NCBI RefSeq assembly: GCF_003391135.1
Contig: NZ_CP031455.1
Location: 2,248,501 to 2,312,500, forward strand
DNA: 64,000 nt
Reading direction: 5' to 3'
Origin: Streptoverticillium olivoreticuli subsp. olivoreticuli
Lineage (GTDB): Bacteria; Actinomycetota; Actinomycetes; Streptomycetales; Streptomycetaceae
The translations under genes and the position numbers were made by a program. The notes under the pieces are model-generated. The model had not been told where the DNA came from. It ran no database searches and saw only the letters and a program-made list of their open reading frames with translations. Shown in pieces: positions 45,199 to 56,769 of the stretch. Each line of letters starts with the position of its first letter. The stretch's first letter is position 1.

Positions 45199-46701
45199 TC
45201 AGCTCCCCAGCCCCGCCCTCCACAGGTGCACCGGCTCCCCCGTGCGCATCAGCTCGCAGTACCGACGCGTGGTGGCGGCCAGGGCCTTGTCCCGCCCCAA
45301 CCCCCGCTCCAGCGCCCGGTGGTACGTGGCCGCCTGCCAGGACGCCCCGTTCGTCCGGCGCGCGCAGCGGCCTTCGATGACGCCGAGATAGCGGTCGCGG
45401 TCGGCGGGTTCGACGCCCCACGCGTCGAGCCCGGCGGCGGCCAGCGGCAGCAGTTCCTCCTGGACGAGCCGCACGGCGGGCATCCGTACGAGCGGCGCGT
45501 TCCGGCCGCCCTTCGGCCAGCGCAGCCAGGCGTCGATGCCGTGGCGGCATGCGGTGTCGAAGTTGTCCGCGGCGACCGCGAAGGGCATCCGGGTCCACAC
45601 CGGGCGGGACTCCTCCGCGAGCGCGCGGATCAGCCCGTAGTAGAAGGCGGCGTTGGCGATGACATCGGTGACCGTGGGGCCCGCGGGCAGCACCCTGTTC
45701 TCGACCCGCAGGTGGGGGACGCCGTCGGCTATCCCGTAGACCGGCCGGTTCCAGCGGTAGACCGTGCCGTTGTGCAGGATCAGTTCGTTCAGCGCGGGCA
45801 CCTTGCCCTCCTCCAGCGCCCGGAGCGGGTCCTCCGGGTGGGAGATGGGCAGCAGCGGCGGGAAGAAGCGCAGGTTCTCCTCGAAGAGGTCGTACGCCGA
45901 ATCGATCCAGCGCTCCCCGAACCAGGTCCGCGGCCGGACCCCCTGCGCCTTCAGCTCGGGCGGGCGGGTGTCCGTGGACTGCACGAACAGCGGCGGCCGG
46001 GACTCGCGCCACAGTTCCCGCCCGAAGAGGAAGGGCGAGTTGGCCCCGACGGCGATCTGGGCGGCGGCGACGACCTGGGCGGCGTTCCACACGGCGGCGA
46101 ACCGGCGCGGGGTGACCTGGAGGTGCAACTGCACGGAGGTGCAGGCGGATTCGGGGGCGATCGAGCCCGCGGTGCAGGTCAGCCGCTCCACGCCCTCGAT
46201 GTCGATGGTGAAGTGCTCGCCCCGCGCGGCGACCACCTGGTCGTTGAGCAGCGCGTAGCGGTGGTCGTCGGAGAGGTTCGAGGAGACCAGGTGCCGGTCC
46301 TCCAGGGTCGGCAGAATGCCGATCATCACAATCCCCGAATCGACCTCCATAGCCTTGCGGTCGGCATAGGAAAGCCCGGTGCGCAACTCCTCGGAGAGCT
46401 GGTCGAGAACCCGCCCGGAGAGCTGGTGGGGGACAATGTTCACTTCGAGGTTGAAGCGGCCGAGTTCGGTCTGGAAATCCCCACTGGCGATACGTTTCAG
46501 CACTTCCGAGTTCACCATGCTCGGCATCCCGTCGGGTCCCGCGAGATTCAGCTCGATCTCCAGGCCCATAAGATTCCGGGGCCGGTCGAACCGCTTCTCC
46601 GCCAGCAGCCGCGCCAGCGCGTCCAGGCACTGCCGGAGCTTGTCCCGGTGGCGTTGCCGGTCGGCGAGGTCGAACCCCTCGGCCACCAGCTTCTCACCCA
46701 T
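45199..46701 (-). CDS. Glutamate-cysteine ligase family protein
   Basis: This 500-residue ATP-dependent carboxylate-amine ligase of the GCS2-like family has the GLEIELNLAG start of the active site (about 46-55), FNLEVNIVPHQL and the ESACTSVQLHLQV metal/substrate block. It may form gamma-glutamylcysteine or a related gamma-glutamyl bond; EgtA-like ergothioneine function cannot be claimed because no other egt gene is present. ATG 46701 follows GAGGAGGG at eight bases. Confidence 0.9.
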   Translation of the reverse strand: MGEKLVAEGFDLADRQRHRDKLRQCLDALARLLAEKRFDRPRNLMGLEIELNLAGPDGMPSMVNSEVLKRIASGDFQTELGRFNLEVNIVPHQLSGRVLDQLSEELRTGLSYADRKAMEVDSGIVMIGILPTLEDRHLVSSNLSDDHRYALLNDQVVAARGEHFTIDIEGVERLTCTAGSIAPESACTSVQLHLQVTPRRFAAVWNAAQVVAAAQIAVGANSPFLFGRELWRESRPPLFVQSTDTRPPELKAQGVRPRTWFGERWIDSAYDLFEENLRFFPPLLPISHPEDPLRALEEGKVPALNELILHNGTVYRWNRPVYGIADGVPHLRVENRVLPAGPTVTDVIANAAFYYGLIRALAEESRPVWTRMPFAVAADNFDTACRHGIDAWLRWPKGGRNAPLVRMPAVRLVQEELLPLAAAGLDAWGVEPADRDRYLGVIEGRCARRTNGASWQAATYHRALERGLGRDKALAATTRRYCELMRTGEPVHLWRAGLGS

Positions 46702-47193
46702 CGCAGCGCCCTCCTCACCTGGGCCGCCCGCGGCGTCGGCGGCCCGCGTCACGGTCGATGATGCCCAGCCAATGTGATCGATAACGCCCCGTCGGCACCG
46801 CATGCCCGGTAGGCTCTGCGAGGCGTGCGCCGTGGCACATTCCGTCGGCATGGTGCAATACTCCGGTTTTGCGCATTGCGCTGGTGATAAACACCGACGA
46901 GATCCAGCCTACCCTCCCCGGTGAATAACCCGAGGCGAGGGAAGAGAATTCGGCACAGAATCACCGAAACCACCCTTGGGCGATGCACCGGATTTCCTCT
47001 TGCGAGAAATACTCGCGACAGCTAGCCGAAACACCATGTGAACATGTGTCGTATAAACTTCGGAACAGGGCAGAGAGCAGCGCCCCGGCCCCGGCAGTCG
47101 GTACGGTCCCCGGCCCCCTCTGACCCCGCACGCCGACAGCGTCGTCCGCACCTGCCCAGCACCACGTGTCTCCGAAGTGAGAGGCGACCCACC
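46702..47193. promoter_or_regulatory. Divergent intergenic region, 492 bp
   Basis: No gene is supported. The stretch 46850-47065 is clearly AT-richer than the surroundings. A CATGT-GA-ACATG inverted repeat lies at 47035-47046. An open frame continues upstream of the next gene to 47038, but composition and lack of a ribosome site argue against coding. Confidence 0.4.
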
Positions 47194-47781
47194 ATGCCGC
47201 TGCACGCCCTGACCGCCCCCGCGCCCGCCCTGCTCAGCATCGTCGCCGCACTCGGCTCCCCCACCGCCGTACGCGAGGCCCGCACCCCCTCCCTGCGGTC
47301 CGCGGCCGGGCCGCTGACCCCCGAACTCCCGCTTCCCGTACACGTCCTGGAGCAGGTCACCCCGCGCGGCGGCACCCCTCGCACCCGGCTCACCGGCTGG
47401 CGTTTCCTGATCCGGGGGCCCGAGCGCGCGGTGGCCGCGGGCGAGACGGCGCCGACCGCGGACGGCTGGGCGTTCTCCCACTTCTTCGAGGGGCCGTATC
47501 TCGCCTCCACCGAGCTCGCGGTGCGCCAGGCCGAGGCGCTGCCGACGCCGTACCAGCCACGGCTGCTGTCCGTGCCGGAGCTCTACATGCTCACCCTCTG
47601 GCTGCACGGCGACGTCGCCGCGGACGCGGCGTCCGGGCTGCCGGGCCCCGGCGACCTGCTGGTGCCGCTCGCCCCCGCGCCGCCCGGGATCGCCGCGCAC
47701 CGCGCGCACCGCTTCGCCGAGCTGCTGTCCGTGCTCACCCACCGGCTCGCTCCGCCGCCGCTGCTCAAAACACCGGCCTGA
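47194..47781 (+). CDS. Conserved hypothetical protein
   Basis: The 195-residue soluble protein is not assigned to a named family. It has a hydrophobic segment near the N-terminus (about 8-22) that is too short and too Ala-rich for a clear signal, and a central region with TGWRFLIRGPERAV and FSHFFEGPYLASTELAVRQAEAL. GAGAGG precedes ATG 47194. It is followed by a strong terminator and appears monocistronic. Confidence 0.75.
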   Translation: MPLHALTAPAPALLSIVAALGSPTAVREARTPSLRSAAGPLTPELPLPVHVLEQVTPRGGTPRTRLTGWRFLIRGPERAVAAGETAPTADGWAFSHFFEGPYLASTELAVRQAEALPTPYQPRLLSVPELYMLTLWLHGDVAADAASGLPGPGDLLVPLAPAPPGIAAHRAHRFAELLSVLTHRLAPPPLLKTPA

Positions 47782-47805
47782 GCCGCTCTCCGCAGTGGAT
47801 CGGAC

Positions 47806-47836
47806 ACGCCCCGTGGCCCCGGCAGCCACGGGGCGT
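47806..47836 (+). terminator. Terminator after the conserved hypothetical gene
   Basis: A perfect 12-bp stem (ACGCCCCGTGGC/GCCACGGGGCGT) with a 7-base loop lies 24 bp after the stop. Confidence 0.75.
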
Positions 47837-48089
47837 ACATCTGTGCTCACCCTCCCGGACTAGCCCACCGCGGCCACGCCGAACCCCCCGAAGAGGCAGT
47901 CTTGTTGGCGGCAACCGCCCGCACGGGTGACGCGTCCTCATCGGGAGAGGAGCGCTGCCGGGAAATCCCTGCGGAATCGCGCCCGTGGGGCAACACTGGT
48001 ATCGACCAAACCATTCGCCAACGGGGGGCGGCATGACCACAGCACCGAGCCGCAGGACAGCCACCACATCACAGCGAAAGAACCCTCCC
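47837..48089. other. Spacer upstream of the DUF5999 gene
   Basis: Nothing coding is supported except a possible N-terminal extension of DUF5999 from ATG 48033, which has a G6 run before it. The promoter of DUF5999 must lie here. Confidence 0.35.
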
Positions 48090-48296
48090 ATGTGCCAGCA
48101 CCAGCCCATGTGCCCGTCAGCCGACTCCGCCGACCGGGAGGCCGCCCACCTCGTGGCACACTTCCCGGAACAGGGCTGGAGCCTGTTGTGCAACGGCGTC
48201 CTCTGCTTCGAGGACACCGGTGAGCTGCTGCCGGACGGGCAGATCATCGCCCCGCACCGGCCGCTGGGCACCGGTCATGTGGTGACCGCTGCCTGA
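48090..48296 (+). CDS. DUF5999 family protein
   Basis: This 68-residue small protein of an actinobacterial family has MCQHQPMCPSADSADREAA, HFPEQGWSLLCNGVLCFEDTG and LPDGQIIAPHRPL. Its cysteines (2, 8, 35 and 39) could bind metal. Function unknown. The family usually begins with MCxHQPxCP, which selects ATG 48090; an alternative start at 48033 has a better ribosome site and would add 19 residues. Confidence 0.88.
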   Translation: MCQHQPMCPSADSADREAAHLVAHFPEQGWSLLCNGVLCFEDTGELLPDGQIIAPHRPLGTGHVVTAA

Positions 48297-48386
48297 AACG
48301 GCTCTACCGCACACGCAGTACGGGCACTGCGCACAGCGCGTATCCGCACCACGCACGGCAGTACCGCACAGCACCACGCACAGACA

Positions 48387-48420
48387 GGGGCCGGCCCGGC
48401 GCAGTCGCCGAACCGGCCCC
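48387..48420. terminator. Bidirectional hairpin 1 between DUF5999 and gcvP
   Basis: GGGGCCGG pairs with CCGGCCCC, with an inner CGGCG/CGCCG stem, between two convergent genes. Confidence 0.65.
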
Positions 48421-48439
48421 GACTCGCGTCCGGCCTCAA

Positions 48440-48468
48440 GGGACCCGGGCGCCGCGCTCCCGGGTCCC
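48440..48468. terminator. Bidirectional hairpin 2 between DUF5999 and gcvP
   Basis: A perfect 10-bp stem (GGGACCCGGG/CCCGGGTCCC) lies directly after the gcvP stop, back-to-back with hairpin 1. Confidence 0.65.
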
Positions 48469-48476
48469 GGTCGGGC

Positions 48477-51359
<2,883 letters not shown>

Positions 51360-51420
51360 CTGCGGAGGCCTCCTGGTCATTGCGACCTGCGAGGGGTACC
51401 ACGGCGCGGGTACCCGGACG

Positions 51421-51645
51421 GCCTCCCCCTCTGTCATCTCAACCTGAGAGCTTCACCGGGCCGCGGGGGACCGGCTTTCACCGTCGGTGAGGACGGGCTT
51501 CGGCGTCGTGCCTACCGGGGCCCGCCCTGCTTTCCAGAGTGACCTCGTCCATGCGGTACGTGTGCCTGAGAGATTCCGGGGAGGATTTGCTCCTTCGGCG
51601 CCCCCGTCGAAGCCCGGCAGGGCTCTCGGAGGACTCTCCCGCACG
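51421..51645 (-). ncRNA. Tandem glycine riboswitch upstream of gcvP
   Basis: On the minus strand two aptamers follow each other. Aptamer 1 starts with GGGAGAGTCC, has GCCGAAGGAGCAA and closes with AATCTCTCAGGCA. Aptamer 2 has CACTCTGGAAAGCAGG, ACCGACGGTGAAAGCCG and AAGCTCTCAGGTTG, ending with GACAGAGGGGGAGG. These are the conserved boxes of cooperative glycine riboswitches. Glycine binding should turn gcvP on. Ends are approximate. Confidence 0.93.
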
Positions 51646-51795
51646 GGGTCTGCGGCCACTCGCCAGCCTACCAGCGCGGCCGGGAGGGGATCCCTCGAGT
51701 GGCCGGTTCCCGCTTTGTGCCTTTTCGTAGTTGTCGGGAGGGTGTTCAAGGGCTTGCCGAGGCGGTCGGGGACGGCGTGAACCATGGGAGGAACG
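51646..51795. promoter_or_regulatory. Promoter region between the glycine riboswitch and the PRC-barrel gene
   Basis: This 150-bp gap carries the divergent promoters of gcvP and the PRC-barrel gene; no further structure was recognised. Confidence 0.4.
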
Positions 51796-52215
51796 GTGCA
51801 GACCGATATCGACCCGCGGAGTCTCATCGGCCGCAAGGCGTTCGACCGCGACGGCGCGAAGATCGGCACCGTGGACGAGGTGTATCTCGACGACGAGACC
51901 GGCGAGCCCGAGTGGGCGGCCGTACGCACCGGGCTGTTCAGCCGCGACGCCTTCGTGCCCCTGGAGCCCAGCGAGGTCGTGGACGACACGCTGCGCGTCC
52001 CCTACGAACGCGCCCTGATCAAGGACGCCCCGGACTTCGGGGTCGGCCGGCACCTCTCCCCCGAGCAGGAGCTCCAGCTCTACCACCACTACGGCCTCGC
52101 GCTCCCCGCGACGGGCTCCCCGCCCGCGACGGATGCCGCGTCCGGCCCGGCCGGGACCCCGGCGCCCGAGCGGGCCGACGGGGGGCTCGGCACGGTCAAC
52201 GGCTCGGGCGGCTGA
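51796..52215 (+). CDS. PRC-barrel domain protein
   Basis: This 139-residue cytoplasmic protein has a PRC-barrel (about 8-75, with LIGRKAFDRDGAKIGTVDEVYLDD) and a Pro/Ala-rich tail. GTG 51796 is chosen because GGGAGG lies four bases upstream and the N-terminus VQTDIDPRSLIG fits the family; ATG 51784 is in frame but overlaps this ribosome site. The 3' end overlaps dinB by 127 bp, antisense. Confidence 0.88.
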   Translation: MQTDIDPRSLIGRKAFDRDGAKIGTVDEVYLDDETGEPEWAAVRTGLFSRDAFVPLEPSEVVDDTLRVPYERALIKDAPDFGVGRHLSPEQELQLYHHYGLALPATGSPPATDAASGPAGTPAPERADGGLGTVNGSGG

Positions 52216-53576
52216 TCCCCGGCCCGTATCAGGGACAGGGGCTCGGCCGGTTCCAGCGCGGGGTCGTCGACGGCGAACGTGCGCACCCTCCCCGGCTCGG
52301 ACCAGGGCTGCTCGAACCGGACGGTGACGCGGCCGACCCCACTGCCCTGGATCCAGCCCGCTCCGAACTCCGCGTGCCGGACGTCCAGCCCGGGCAGCCA
52401 GCGGCGCGGCCGCGCCCCGGCGGCCTCCGGGGTCTCCTCGGGCTCCTCCCCCTCGGCCCGGTGGACCTCCGCGGCGGCCGCTTCGGCGGCGGCCGCCGCC
52501 TCGCTCGCCGCCTGGGCGAAGAGATCCTCCTGGGTGTAGTCGGCGAGGCCCGTGACACCGACGCCCAGCAGCCGCACGCCCGCCGTGGTGTCCACGCCCT
52601 CCAGCAGCCGCCCTGCCGCCTCCCGCACCACGCTCAGGTCGTCGGTGGGCCCGCGCAGCGTCTCCGAGCGGGTCAGGGTGGAGAAGTCATAGCGGCGCAC
52701 CTTGATCACGACCGTGCGCCCCGAGCGCCCGGCGGCCCGCAGCCGCTGCACACACCGGTCGGCGAGGCGGGCGAGCTCCAGCTGGACCCGGACGCGATCG
52801 GTCAGGTCCTCCTCGAAGGTGTCCTCCACCGACACGGACTTGGCGTCCCGCTCGGCGACGACGGGCCGGTCGTCATGGCCCGTGGCCAGGGCGTGGAGCC
52901 CCGCGCCGTGGGCCTTGCCGAGCAGCCGCACCAGCTCCGCCTCACCGGCCTCGCCGGTCTCCGCGACCGTCGTGATGCCCGCGCGGCGCAGCGTCTCGGC
53001 CGTGGCCGGGCCCACCCCGGGGATGACGCGGACGGACATGGGGCCCAGCAGCTCGGCCTCGGTGCCCGGCTCGATGAGGAACAGGCCGTCGGGCTTGGCC
53101 TGCTCCGAGGCGATCTTGGCGAGCATCTTGGACCCGGCGAGCCCCACCGAGCCGCTGAGACCCGTCGCCGCGCGGATGTCCCGCCGCAGCCGCTCGCCCA
53201 CGGCCCGGACCGCATGCACGGAGGGCTCGACGCCGCCCGCCTCCAGGTCGACGAACGCCTCGTCGAGGCTGAGCGGCTCCACCAGCGGCGAGAGCTCGCC
53301 CAGCAGGCCCATGACCACCTCGCTCACCTCGCGGTAGAGCGTGAACCTCGGGGTGAGGTAGGCGGCGTTGGGACACAGCCGGCGCGCCTGGGCGGTGGCC
53401 ATCGCCGAGTGGACGCCGAAGACGCGCGCCTCGTACGAAGCCGTGGCGACCACACCGCGCGGGCCGATCCCGCCGACCACCACGGGCTTCCCGCGCAGAC
53501 TGGGCTTGGCCGCCTGCTCCGCCGAGGCGTAGAAGGCGTCCATGTCCAGGTGCAGGATCGTCGGTGCGGATCTCAC
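52089..53576 (-). CDS. dinB: DNA polymerase IV (Y-family translesion polymerase)
   Basis: The 495-residue Y-family polymerase has ILHLDMDAFYASAEQ (metal Asp), the catalytic PLSLDEAFVDL and the helix-hairpin-helix RVIPGVGPATAETL, then little-finger domain and an extended Glu/Ala-rich C-terminal part (about 375-495) lying partly antisense to the PRC-barrel gene. The GTG at 53576 has a poor ribosome site; a TTG at 53606 is possible. No clear LexA box was found upstream. Confidence 0.94.
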   Translation of the reverse strand: MRSAPTILHLDMDAFYASAEQAAKPSLRGKPVVVGGIGPRGVVATASYEARVFGVHSAMATAQARRLCPNAAYLTPRFTLYREVSEVVMGLLGELSPLVEPLSLDEAFVDLEAGGVEPSVHAVRAVGERLRRDIRAATGLSGSVGLAGSKMLAKIASEQAKPDGLFLIEPGTEAELLGPMSVRVIPGVGPATAETLRRAGITTVAETGEAGEAELVRLLGKAHGAGLHALATGHDDRPVVAERDAKSVSVEDTFEEDLTDRVRVQLELARLADRCVQRLRAAGRSGRTVVIKVRRYDFSTLTRSETLRGPTDDLSVVREAAGRLLEGVDTTAGVRLLGVGVTGLADYTQEDLFAQAASEAAAAAEAAAAEVHRAEGEEPEETPEAAGARPRRWLPGLDVRHAEFGAGWIQGSGVGRVTVRFEQPWSEPGRVRTFAVDDPALEPAEPLSLIRAGDQPPEPLTVPSPPSARSGAGVPAGPDAASVAGGEPVAGSARP

Positions 53577-53654
53577 ACCACCGATGTTCCCGCACACCAC
53601 TGACAATCGCGCTGACGTGCGACGGAGCGTCGGCGAGCGGGCCGCGCCCGGCCC

Positions 53655-54269
53655 TCAGACCGCGCGGTTGCGGCGCCTCGCCAGCTCGTCCGCGGGGTTG
53701 TGGCCGACGAGGGTCTCGCCCGTGTCCACACGCTCGCCGTGCAGCTGTGAGAGCACGTGCTCGATGTCGCGCCAGACGACGCCCACGGCGATCCCGAAGA
53801 CGCCCTGGCCGCCCTGGAGCAGGTCGACGACCTCGTCGGGCGAGGTGCACTCGTAGACCGTGGCTCCGTCGCTCATCAGCGTCATCTGCGGGAGGTCGCC
53901 CACCCCGCGCGCCCGCAGGTGCTGCACGGCCGTGCGGATGTTCTGCAGGGAGACCCCCGCGTCCAGCAGCCGTTTCACGATCTTGAGGACGACCACGTCC
54001 CGGAAACTGTAGAGCCGCTGGCTCCCCGAGCCGTAGGCCGGTCGCACACTCGGCTCGACCAGGCCCGTACGCGCCCAGTAGTCGAGCTGTCGATAGGTGA
54101 TACCCGCCGCGGCACACGCCGTCGGCCCCCGGTACCCGATCTTGTCGGTCTCCGGCCCCTGCGGTGCGCTGACCGCGGCCGGGACGGTATGACGGGAGGG
54201 CTGTTCGACCGTTCCCCCATACAGCGGATACGGACTGCCGACCGCTGTACCGTCGCCCATGCTTCTCAC
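53655..54269 (-). CDS. MerR family regulator, Rv1830 (ResR)-like
   Basis: The 204-residue regulator has a MerR-type winged HTH (about 46-120, with YRQLDYWARTGLVEPSVRPAYGSGSQRLYSFRDVVVLKIV) and a C-terminal domain with GVVWRDIEHVLSQLHGE. It belongs to the small MerR-like group beside garA. The position between dinB and the DUF151 gene matches Rv1830 in M. tuberculosis. GTG 54269 has GGAGG five bases upstream. Confidence 0.92.
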   Translation of the reverse strand: MRSMGDGTAVGSPYPLYGGTVEQPSRHTVPAAVSAPQGPETDKIGYRGPTACAAAGITYRQLDYWARTGLVEPSVRPAYGSGSQRLYSFRDVVVLKIVKRLLDAGVSLQNIRTAVQHLRARGVGDLPQMTLMSDGATVYECTSPDEVVDLLQGGQGVFGIAVGVVWRDIEHVLSQLHGERVDTGETLVGHNPADELARRRNRAV

Positions 54270-54447
54270 GCCGACCTCCGTCCTTGACCTGCCTTCTCGA
54301 CGGTAGGCAGTCACCCGGGGCGCGTCAACGATCGCCACACTCGGCACGCCGAGTGATAATCACCCAGAGAGTGGTTTTACGTATCCGTGTGCCGGGAAAG
54401 GCTAATCGAATGCGCCGCGCCTGCCGCTCACAGGGCCGCCGTACGCC

Positions 54448-54921
54448 TCACTGGCTGTTGGTGCCGAAGTCCTCCGGCGAGATCTGGTCGAGGAACTCGC
54501 GGAACTTCTCGACCTCGTCCTCCTGCTCGTCCGGGATGGCGATCCCCGCGTCGTCCAGCACCCCGTCGCTGCCGTAGATCGGCGTACCGGTGCGCAGTGC
54601 CAGCGCTATGGCGTCGGACGGCCTGGCGCTGACCTCCACCCCGCTGGCGAAGACGAGCTCCGCGTAGAACACGCCTTCACGCAGATCCGTGATGCGGACC
54701 TCCGTGAGCTCCTGCCCCACCGCTTCCAGCACGTCCTTGAAAAGGTCATGGGTCAGCGGCCGGGCCGGTGCCATGCCCTGCTGGGCGAAGGCGATGGCCG
54801 TAGCCTCTCCCGGTCCGATCCAGATCGGGAGGTATCGATCGCCTCCCACTTCACGCAGGAGCACGATCGGCTGGTTGGAGGGCATTTCCACCCGGACACC
54901 CACGACATCGAGCTCGTTCAC
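54448..54921 (-). CDS. DUF151 / bifunctional nuclease family protein
   Basis: This 157-residue protein matches the DUF151 family (Rv1829 in M. tuberculosis), with LLREVGGDRYLPIWIGPGEATAIAFA and ARPSDAIALALRTGTPIY. A plant member has nuclease activity; the bacterial role is uncertain. It starts at GTG 54921 with AGGG upstream and lies between two MerR-family genes, a conserved order. Confidence 0.93.
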   Translation of the reverse strand: MNELDVVGVRVEMPSNQPIVLLREVGGDRYLPIWIGPGEATAIAFAQQGMAPARPLTHDLFKDVLEAVGQELTEVRITDLREGVFYAELVFASGVEVSARPSDAIALALRTGTPIYGSDGVLDDAGIAIPDEQEDEVEKFREFLDQISPEDFGTNSQ

Positions 54922-54973
54922 ACAGCAACCCTAGGACGTGCCCGGCAGGTTTGGGTAGTCGGGCACTCGCCGG

Positions 54974-55747
54974 TCAGTGCGAACGCGCCCGCAGCGCGGC
55001 CTGCACGAGCGCCGCGTGCAGCCGTACGGAGAGCGCCGCGAGCTCCCGCGCGGTGGCCTCGGCGTGCGCCCTGGTCTGCGGGTTGCGGTGCCTGCGCAGC
55101 GGTGCGACCACTTGTTCGACCAGGCCGGCCTGACGGTCGGCGGCGGCCTTCATGACGCGAAGGTGCCGGGGCTCCAGGCCGAACCGCCCCAGGTCCGTCA
55201 CCAGCTTCGCGACATTGACCGAATCAATGTCGAATCCGCCGTCCGAGTGGGCCACGACCAGGCCGTACGACTCCCACTCGGCCAGCTCGCTCTCCGTGAC
55301 ACCCGTGGCGCCCAGGAGCTCCTGCCTGCCGAGACGGGTGGCCGTGGGCCGCTCGAAGGCCGCCACGGCGACCTCGCCCGCACCCTGGGCCCCGTCCGCG
55401 GGGGCGTCGATACCGTGCACCTGACCGGCGACGGGCAGCTGCACGTGCTCGCCCCTGGCGAGCGCGTCGAGGTGCTCCCTGATGACCCGGAGCGGCAGAT
55501 AGTGGTCGCGCTGCATGCGCAGCACATATCCCAGCCGCTCCACGTCCTCCGGGCTGAACTTCCGGTATCCGGACGGCGTGCGCTGAGGCTCGACCAGGCC
55601 CTCCGACTCCAGGAAACGGATCTTGGAGATCGTGACCTCGGGAAACTCCTCACGCAGCAGGTTGAGCACCGTGCCGATGCTCACCAGCCGCCCTTCGACA
55701 CCGGCGGCACCGGATGACCCGGCGCCGCCTGACGGTGTTCGCAGCAT
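54974..55747 (-). CDS. ftsR: MerR family regulator FtsR
   Basis: The 257-residue MerR-type protein has an N-terminal HTH (about 20-95, with VSIGTVLNLLREEFPEVTISKIRFLESEGLVEPQRTPSGYRKF) and a C-terminal helical domain. It corresponds to Rv1828 and to Corynebacterium FtsR, which activates ftsZ. The gene order garA-ftsR-DUF151 is kept. ATG 55747 follows AGGGA. Confidence 0.93.
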   Translation of the reverse strand: MLRTPSGGAGSSGAAGVEGRLVSIGTVLNLLREEFPEVTISKIRFLESEGLVEPQRTPSGYRKFSPEDVERLGYVLRMQRDHYLPLRVIREHLDALARGEHVQLPVAGQVHGIDAPADGAQGAGEVAVAAFERPTATRLGRQELLGATGVTESELAEWESYGLVVAHSDGGFDIDSVNVAKLVTDLGRFGLEPRHLRVMKAAADRQAGLVEQVVAPLRRHRNPQTRAHAEATARELAALSVRLHAALVQAALRARSH

Positions 55748-55790
55748 GGCCCTTCCCTGGAGATACCCCCGGACGGAGACCGGAGGAGGG

Positions 55791-56576
55791 TCAGATCCCC
55801 CGCTGGCTGCCGTAGAAGACCAGACGGTACTTGCCGATCTGCACTTCGTCGCCGTTGGACAGCTCGACCGAGTCGATCCGCTCCCGGTTCACATAGGTGC
55901 CGTTGAGGCTGCCGACGTCGGCGACGGTGAAGCCGCCGTGCTGCCCGCGGCGGAATTCCACGTGCCGCCGCGAGACGGTGACGTCGTCCAGGAAGATGTC
56001 GCTCTGCGGGTGTCGGCCCGCGGTGGTCAGGTCGCCGTCCAGCAGGAACCGGCTGCCGGAGTTGGGCCCGCGGCGGACCACCAGCAGCGCCGAGCCCAGC
56101 GGAAGGGCGTCGACGGCCGCCTGGGCCTCGGGGGAGAGCGTCGGGATCGGCGTCTGACCGGTGGTCTCGGAGTCGTACGCCTCGAGACCGGAGATGGAGA
56201 TGGTCGAGGTCGTCTCCGAGGCCCGCTCCGCCACGGCCCCGGGGCGCAGCGGCGCGCCGCAGTTGGAGCAGAACCGACTGGCCTCGGCATTGCGATGGCC
56301 ACACCTCGTACACACCGGCAAGGCAAACCCTCCACCCGCACTTGAGGTCGCTGGTGCCCCGAAACCTATGCGTCCGGCCGCGGCAGGGTCAACAGCGGAC
56401 GCGCCGGGCCCGCCCGGAACGTCTCCTCCGGGCGCGCCCACCTGGTCGCGGAACAGGGGGCGCCCCTCCTGGGCACCTTCCGCGCCTTCCGCGGGGCGCG
56501 ACGCCCGGTGGCGGGCCGAGCCGCTGCCACCCTCCTGGCGTGCGCTCTTGCCGAACAACTTCGCAAACAACTTCAC
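55791..56576 (-). CDS. garA: FHA domain protein, GarA/OdhI-like, with N-terminal zinc ribbon
   Basis: This 261-residue protein has a zinc ribbon (Cys89, 92, 103, 106) and an FHA domain (about 165-255, GRHPQSDIFLDDVTVSRRHVEF and SLNGTYVN). Just before the FHA lies ETTS (121-124), the phosphothreonine site used by PknB/PknG in mycobacterial GarA, which controls 2-oxoglutarate metabolism. The zinc ribbon and a ~80-residue leader are additions to the ~160-residue mycobacterial form. GTG 56576 follows AAGGGGAA. Confidence 0.93.
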   Translation of the reverse strand: MKLFAKLFGKSARQEGGSGSARHRASRPAEGAEGAQEGRPLFRDQVGAPGGDVPGGPGASAVDPAAAGRIGFGAPATSSAGGGFALPVCTRCGHRNAEASRFCSNCGAPLRPGAVAERASETTSTISISGLEAYDSETTGQTPIPTLSPEAQAAVDALPLGSALLVVRRGPNSGSRFLLDGDLTTAGRHPQSDIFLDDVTVSRRHVEFRRGQHGGFTVADVGSLNGTYVNRERIDSVELSNGDEVQIGKYRLVFYGSQRGI

Positions 56577-56769
56577 GGGCGATTCCCCTTGACCGAAACA
56601 GACCCGCCCGTGGGGCAGGACGAACCCTCGATGCACACACCGTCCGACCTGGACATCCATACAACGTCCGCGGTCAACAGACAGTTTCCACCACGCACCC
56701 TCGACTTGATGCGCCGACCCCCCGCAACCTCGTGGCCTCCGCTCGAAGCCCTCGGACCCGCCCGCCTCA

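Noticed and set aside
45199..46701. Assignment of the glutamate-cysteine ligase family gene as egtA
   Set aside because: No egtB, egtC or egtD gene is present nearby, and sequence alone does not separate the ergothioneine type from other members.
47033..47052. Possible LexA (SOS) box around GAACATGTGTCG
   Set aside because: Half of the GAAC-N4-GTTC consensus is not matched and the flanking genes are not repair genes.
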